A stretch of 64,000 bases of DNA from Verrucomicrobium sp. Its GTDB lineage: Bacteria; Verrucomicrobiota; Verrucomicrobiia; Methylacidiphilales; UBA1321. Positions 59,610 to 64,000 of this stretch are shown here, piece after piece. A program made the position numbers and the translations under genes. Every line of letters begins with the position of its first letter. The stretch's first letter is position 1. Below the pieces are notes generated by a model, which saw only the letters and a list, made by a program, of their open reading frames with translations, was not told the DNA's origin and did no database searches. The DNA is taken from the NCBI GenBank assembly GCA_017849585.1, contig JAFIGT010000032.1, forward strand, positions 1 to 64,000, written 5' to 3'.

Positions 59610-61451
59610 GTGATTATACGTGATACTCATTTTCAGGCCAATGGCTCAGAAGCTGTCGTGCAAGAGGCTGTAGTAACCTCTGAAGCCCGCCCAGCGGGCC
59701 CGATCGGGCACTCGCAGCGGCGGGATCATGTGCTCGGCTTGGTTGTTTTTCTGTTGGCCGTGATCTTTTATGTGGGTAATGCCTCGCAGCCGGTTATTTT
59801 CGACGATAACGAAGGGCTTTATGCCGGGGCGGTTCGGGAGATGACTCAGCGCGGGGATTGGTTGCTGCCGACCAATAATGGTCTGCCGCGTATCCAGAAA
59901 CCGCCGCTCACCTATTGGACCATGCTGGGTTCCGTCTCGCTATTCGGGATGAATGAGTGGGCCATCCGTCTACCGAATGCGATTTTCACGGCGGCATGGA
60001 TCTATGTGACCTTTTTGATCGGCTTGCGTTTGCGTGATGCGGCGCATGGCATGTTGGCGGCGGGGATTCTGGCCACAATGATTGGGGTCTTTGTTTTCAC
60101 TCATTTGGTGCAGCCGGAGCCGTTTCTGGCCACGTTCATCAGTTTGTCTGTTTATGCCGTGATCGCGGCATTGCAGGAACCGGGACGGCAGCGGGGTTGG
60201 TACCTGCTCGCCTGGGTGAGCCTCGCGCTGGGGGCATTATCGAAGGGGCTTCATGGAGCGGTCTGGCCCATCACCATCGTGTTGACGGCGATGGTGCTCC
60301 TGCCATCGCGCCGGGCGGCATTGAAGGGATTCTTCCACTGGAGCGGGCCCGTGGTTTTTCTGGCCCTCGTGGCGCCATGGTATTTGTACATGGAAGCACG
60401 GTTGCCGGGATTTTTGCAGGCGCATTTCCTGCGTGAGCAGGTCAGTGCGGCGATTGATGGCCGATTTGATCGCGAGACCCTGTCGATTCCGATCTGGATG
60501 TTCTACGCGCAGCACGGCATCTTCTTCTCCCCATGGGTGCTCTTTGCGCCGGCCGCATTCGCGGCGTGGCGGCAATTTCCCAAGAACAAGCACAAGAACC
60601 GACCGTGGGAACTGCTCTGGTTGTGGATTGCGGTCACCTTTCTCACGCTGAGCTTTTCCAATTTGCAGGACTACTACGCCATGACCTCGTGGGGCGTGGC
60701 GGCATTGTGGCTGGCGGCGGCGTTTCACCCCGAAGCGCGTGTCTCCCGCTGGTTTTATTTCACGCCATGCCTGATTCTCGTGGTGGCAGGAATCGGCCTG
60801 TTGGTCTTTTCCTTTTTCTTTAAGGACGTTCTTGCCCAAGGATCGAATCACATTGCGCCTATTGCGGAGCGCGATACTTTTGCCAACGCATTGGGAGGCA
60901 TTTCGCTCGGCGCCTGGCAGGAATTCCTGCCGCTCATGAGAACTGCGGGGGTAGCGCTTGTACTGGGTGGGGGTGGAGCCTTGGCGTGGTGCAGTCGCGC
61001 GCGGTCTTCGCGTGCGACGGCTTGTGCGATCCTGACATTGACGATGGTGGTTTTGTGCAGTCTGGCGACGGTCGGATTCCGCATCATGGGACCGAATTTC
61101 TCCCTTGCTGAGGCAGCCCGGGCAATCAATGTCGTAGCGACTCCAGAGTCGATGATCGTCTGCGAAGGCGCCCCGCATCAATCTTCCAGCCTGCTCTTCT
61201 ACCTCGATCACCGGGTACACTGGGTCAACGCACCGAGTCAGCGCGAATTCGCCGTTCGCGTGCTGAAACAGGGACAGGAACTCTATTTGAATGAGGAGTC
61301 TTTTCTCAGGGAGTGGGAATCGCCACGGCAAGTTTTTTTCATTGTAGAGGATACCCATCTCGCTGCGTGGAAGGATAAGCTGTCCCGCCGCACATCCGCG
61401 ATCCGGGTGCTCTATCATAACGGAACACGTAACGTGCTCGTGAATCAGTAG
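59610..61451 (+). CDS. ArnT/PMT-type membrane glycosyltransferase (GT-C)
   Basis: 613 residues from GTG at 59610; no ribosome-binding site decides the start. About 12 membrane segments from residue 40 to 480 are followed by a soluble C-terminal part. VIFDDNEGLYAGAVREMTQR (about 64-83) is the ArnT/PMT active-site loop with acidic residues, and LPRIQKPPLTYWTMLGSVSLFG follows it. Members transfer a sugar from a polyprenyl-phosphate carrier to lipid A or a protein on the periplasmic side. Here it may decorate LPS or glycolipids, in line with the heptose genes. The acceptor is unknown. Confidence 0.85.
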   Translation: MIIRDTHFQANGSEAVVQEAVVTSEARPAGPIGHSQRRDHVLGLVVFLLAVIFYVGNASQPVIFDDNEGLYAGAVREMTQRGDWLLPTNNGLPRIQKPPLTYWTMLGSVSLFGMNEWAIRLPNAIFTAAWIYVTFLIGLRLRDAAHGMLAAGILATMIGVFVFTHLVQPEPFLATFISLSVYAVIAALQEPGRQRGWYLLAWVSLALGALSKGLHGAVWPITIVLTAMVLLPSRRAALKGFFHWSGPVVFLALVAPWYLYMEARLPGFLQAHFLREQVSAAIDGRFDRETLSIPIWMFYAQHGIFFSPWVLFAPAAFAAWRQFPKNKHKNRPWELLWLWIAVTFLTLSFSNLQDYYAMTSWGVAALWLAAAFHPEARVSRWFYFTPCLILVVAGIGLLVFSFFFKDVLAQGSNHIAPIAERDTFANALGGISLGAWQEFLPLMRTAGVALVLGGGGALAWCSRARSSRATACAILTLTMVVLCSLATVGFRIMGPNFSLAEAARAINVVATPESMIVCEGAPHQSSSLLFYLDHRVHWVNAPSQREFAVRVLKQGQELYLNEESFLREWESPRQVFFIVEDTHLAAWKDKLSRRTSAIRVLYHNGTRNVLVNQ

Positions 61452-61563
61452 TAGTGATTTTTCTGAGAGTCTCAGTTCCGCATTTCCAAACCTCCCGGAA
61501 TCTGTCTTAATGGAGGTAGCAGAATCGGCTTGTCTGCTCTCTCTCCAAACCCCTCTCCACCTC

Positions 61564-61785
61564 ATGGATTTCGACTCCATCGCCAGCAAGGTCGACCGCT
61601 TCCTCTACCGGAAGCTTTTCAAGAAGCTCACGCCGGAAGACCTCAAGCTGGCCGAGACGTGGAGCCTCAATGTCATCCGCAAGAATCATCCTGAATGGGG
61701 CGAAGAACAGGTGCGCCGCTACTACGATAATTTGCTGAAAGTCCGCACCTACGCCGTCGACGAGTGGGGACGGCGGTTGAATTAA
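61564..61785 (+). CDS. Small unknown protein
   Basis: 73 residues from the ATG at 61564. An in-frame ATG at 61510 would add 18 residues, but they look non-coding, so the shorter form is preferred. The sequence is helical and basic (DRFLYRKLFKKLTPEDLKLAE and YYDNLLKVRTYAVDEW). It has no Cys cluster, membrane segment or signal peptide. It lies between the glycosyltransferase and ribB, which converges on it 8 bases away. No function known. Confidence 0.55.
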   Translation: MDFDSIASKVDRFLYRKLFKKLTPEDLKLAETWSLNVIRKNHPEWGEEQVRRYYDNLLKVRTYAVDEWGRRLN

Positions 61786-61793
61786 CGCGTGCG

Positions 61794-62417
61794 CTATTGA
61801 CTCTTCCGGTACTCCACCAACTCGCGGACGGAGACCATCGGGATGCGGTGGGTGAGTGAGAAGTCGATCACTTGCTGGCCGCGAGCCATGGTGCCGTCCG
61901 CATTCATGAGTTCGCACAGGACCCCATAGGGTTTCAGTCCCGCGAGACGCATGAGATCGACTGTGGCCTCGGTGTGACCGGGACGTTCGAGCACGCCGCC
62001 GGGTCGGGCGCGGAGCGGAAAGATGTGGCCGGGACGGCTGAGATCGGTCGGCTTGGCGTCATCGGCAATGGCCGCGCGGACGGTTTGCAGGCGGTCGCGA
62101 GCGGAGACGCCCGTGGTGACTCCCGTCGCAGCCTCAATGGAAACCGTAAAGGCGGTTTGATAGCGGCTTGAGTTCTTTTCGACCATCGGTGGCAGATCGA
62201 GCGCACACGCCTTGGCATCGGGCAGGCAGAGGCAGACGATGCCACTGCATTCGCGAATGAGGAGCGCCATTTGTGCTTCGGTGAGGAGTTCCGCGGAATA
62301 GATGAGATCCGCTTCGTTCTCGCGGCTTTCGTCATCGGAGACGAGAACTCCTTGCCGGGATTGGAGTGCTTGCAGGGCGAGGAGGACGCGGGATTTGGCG
62401 GAGGAAGACGGATTCAT
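61794..62417 (-). CDS. ribB: 3,4-dihydroxy-2-butanone 4-phosphate synthase
   Basis: 207 residues from the ATG at 62417; nine extra residues to 62444 are possible. RibB turns ribulose 5-phosphate into formate and 3,4-dihydroxybutanone phosphate, a riboflavin precursor. The acidic loop [20 protein letters not shown] (Mg-binding), [20 protein letters not shown] and [17 protein letters not shown] are diagnostic. It is not fused to GTP cyclohydrolase II, as in E. coli but unlike many bacteria. It is probably monocistronic. No FMN riboswitch was seen upstream. Confidence 0.95.
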   Translation of the reverse strand: MNPSSSAKSRVLLALQALQSRQGVLVSDDESRENEADLIYSAELLTEAQMALLIRECSGIVCLCLPDAKACALDLPPMVEKNSSRYQTAFTVSIEAATGVTTGVSARDRLQTVRAAIADDAKPTDLSRPGHIFPLRARPGGVLERPGHTEATVDLMRLAGLKPYGVLCELMNADGTMARGQQVIDFSLTHRIPMVSVRELVEYRKSQ

Positions 62418-62559
62418 GAGGAGAGGCTTTCTTTTTCGAGCCATCCAGAATCAAGGGTGAGCGGGGTGGTGTCAATCTCCGGCTGCAACGTCCGTTTTAC
62501 TGTCCTGTAGAAAACCGGTGGACTCCACCTGTCGAGCCGGACAATATTATTTCCATTCT

Positions 62560-64000
62560 ATGATCTTCCTGGGAATTGATTGCGGCACGCAGAGCACAAA
62601 AGTTATCGCGCTGGATGATCAAACGGGCGAAATTCTTGCGCACGCGTCGAAGGCTTACGGCCTGATCGAGGGACTTCCGCCTGGCCATCTGGAGCAGCAT
62701 CCGCGCGACTGGTCGGAAGCGATGGACGAGTCGATCACGAAAGTGGTGGCGCAATTGGGCGCGCGGCGCGGGGAGATCGCGGGCATCGGCGTGTCGGGTC
62801 AGCAACACGGTTTTGTCGCGCTCGACGCGGCGGGGCAGGTGATTCGTCCTGCGAAGCTCTGGTGCGATACGTCGACCGTAGCGCAATGCGACGAAATTCG
62901 TGCGCGCTTTGGCGGTACGGCGGAGCTGATAAAACTCCTTGGCAACGATATGCTGCCAGGATTCACCGCGCCGAAGATTCTCTGGTTGAAGCAAAACGAA
63001 CCGGACAATTTCCGTAAACTCGATCAGGTTTTGTTGCCGCACGATTACCTGAATTTTTATCTCACCGGAAACTATACGATGGAATACGGTGATGCGTCTG
63101 GTTCCGCGTTGATGGACGTGCGGACGCGGACGTGGTGTCGACCCGTCGTGGATTTCATTGATGCTTCGCTCGCCGCAAAATTACCTCCGCTGCGCTCGTC
63201 GCAGAAAGCCGCTGGCGTGCTCAAAAAGGAACTCGCTACGAAATGGGGACTGAAGGACGACGTCATCGTCAGTGCCGGCGGCGGTGACAACATGATGGGG
63301 GCGATTGGCACCGGCAATGCGCGCGCCGGATGCGTCACGGCGAGCCTCGGCACGTCGGGCACCATCTATGCCTATTCCGAAAAGCCAGTGATCGATCCCG
63401 AGGGAGAGATCGCGGCGTTTTGCGACAGCACGGACGCGTGGCTGCCGCTGCTCTGCACGATGAATGTCACCGTGGCCACCGAACTCGTGGGCAAGTTGCT
63501 GGCGATGGATCATGCCGCTATGGATCAGGCGGTGCGTTCGGTTCCGGCGGGCGCAGAGGGCTTGCTCTTTCTGCCGTACCTGAATGGCGAACGGACGCCG
63601 AATCTGCCGAATGGGTCCGGCGTGTTGCATGGGATCGCCCCGCATAACTTCACGCCCGCGCATCTGGCGCGTGCGGTGATGGAAGGGGCCACGCTTGGTC
63701 TCGCGTATGGGTTGCAGCGACTGCGCGCGCTCGGGATCATGCCTTCGGAAATCCGGCTCACTGGCGGCGGCAGCAAGAGCGCGGTGTGGCGACAACTCTG
63801 CGCCGATGTGTTTGGCTGTCGCGTGGTGACGTTGAAGAGCTCGGAAGGCGCGGCTCTGGGCGGAGCGATTCAGACTCTCGCGCTTGTGCGACCGGAAAAG
63901 ACGGTGGCCCAATGGGCGGAGTCTCTCGCGCAGCCGAACGAGGCGGAGGCGGTGACGCCGCAATCGGGTGGATTCGATTATACCGAATTGCTGGATAAGC
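62560..64000 (+). CDS. xylB: Xylulokinase (C-terminus cut by window edge)
   Basis: 480 codons from the ATG at 62560, open to the window end. It is a FGGY-family kinase that phosphorylates D-xylulose to enter the pentose phosphate pathway. FLGIDCGTQSTKVIALDDQT is the FGGY N-terminal ATPase motif. GISVGQQHGFVALD-type residues read GVSGQQHGFVALD here (about 76-88), followed by PAKLWCDTST, and LTGGGSKSAVWRQLCADVFG (about 398-417) is the family C-terminal signature. Only a short tail should be missing. It stands alone in this window; xylose isomerase is not beside it. Confidence 0.95.
   Translation, partial: MIFLGIDCGTQSTKVIALDDQTGEILAHASKAYGLIEGLPPGHLEQHPRDWSEAMDESITKVVAQLGARRGEIAGIGVSGQQHGFVALDAAGQVIRPAKLWCDTSTVAQCDEIRARFGGTAELIKLLGNDMLPGFTAPKILWLKQNEPDNFRKLDQVLLPHDYLNFYLTGNYTMEYGDASGSALMDVRTRTWCRPVVDFIDASLAAKLPPLRSSQKAAGVLKKELATKWGLKDDVIVSAGGGDNMMGAIGTGNARAGCVTASLGTSGTIYAYSEKPVIDPEGEIAAFCDSTDAWLPLLCTMNVTVATELVGKLLAMDHAAMDQAVRSVPAGAEGLLFLPYLNGERTPNLPNGSGVLHGIAPHNFTPAHLARAVMEGATLGLAYGLQRLRALGIMPSEIRLTGGGSKSAVWRQLCADVFGCRVVTLKSSEGAALGGAIQTLALVRPEKTVAQWAESLAQPNEAEAVTPQSGGFDYTELLDK

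Noticed and set aside
62418-62559. FMN riboswitch upstream of ribB
   Set aside because: No RFN core (AGGGUGAAAUUC-like, GACCGGCGGU-like) was seen on the minus strand; only a short GTGGA/TCCAC inverted repeat is present.
1-64000. CRISPR arrays, tRNA/rRNA genes, transposases or prophage genes
   Set aside because: No regular repeat-spacer pattern, cloverleaf with a conserved T-arm, transposase motif or phage structural gene was seen by reading both strands.

Overview
The window looks like part of a Verrucomicrobiota-type chromosome. This is inferred from gene content and style: GC-rich coding DNA, many genes without a clear Shine-Dalgarno site, heptose/LPS genes, CHASE2 and FecR-type signalling, ThuA plus Gfo/Idh/MocA sugar genes, a sialate O-acetylesterase, and GntR- and LacI-type sugar regulators. 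No rRNA, tRNA, CRISPR array, transposase or integrase was found. Genes are tightly packed, and many are coupled by ATGA, GTGA or TAATG overlaps.

Layout. 1-7143: a UbiD decarboxylase cut by the left edge, a two-gene AddAB-like helicase-nuclease, and a small Cys-rich protein overlapping its end. 7397-11593: dnaK, groES and groEL, with a striking three-way-junction palindrome between dnaK and groES and a strong terminator after groEL. 11648-17839: an unknown membrane protein, a CHASE2 class III nucleotide cyclase and, divergent from it, two exported FecR-domain paralogues. 18115-24676: a housekeeping run with trpS, scpA (long acidic tail), scpB, a chorismate mutase fused to a degenerate prephenate-dehydratase-like region, a Pro-rich/coiled-coil membrane protein and prmA. 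24684-26054: an ECF sigma factor behind an ECF-like promoter, followed by two coupled small membrane proteins. 26078-28843: a fucose-isomerase-like enzyme and a divergent LacI regulator with two operators between them. 28871-30731: hldC and hldD (ADP-heptose) plus a zinc-ribbon protein. 30788-33571: an AraC regulator divergent from thuA and a Gfo/Idh/MocA oxidoreductase. 33592-40764: a HAD phosphatase, msrA-msrB, and a TetR-OMF-RND efflux operon with no adaptor gene. 40909-43950: a CobW-type GTPase and a DinG-type helicase.

44224-49890 is the most intriguing block. A GntR/LacI-hybrid regulator precedes a four-gene operon: a dehydrogenase without the usual zinc ligands, a xylose-isomerase-like TIM barrel, a radical SAM/SPASM-like enzyme and a GH57-like glycosidase. 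A perfect 15-bp palindrome that could be the regulator's operator precedes the operon, and an intrinsic terminator closes it. I read it as a candidate undescribed carbohydrate pathway.

49923-64000: a DUF2079 membrane protein, an SF2 helicase with a four-Cys cluster, a UVR-motif protein, a sialate O-acetylesterase, a GH1 beta-glucosidase, an unknown exported protein, maf, an ArnT/PMT-type glycosyltransferase, a small unknown protein, ribB, and xylB cut by the right edge.

Together the genes suggest a Gram-negative-type, saccharolytic bacterium that builds heptose-containing LPS and controls several small sugar-use modules with local regulators. Functions are read from recognisable motifs only; no database search was possible.
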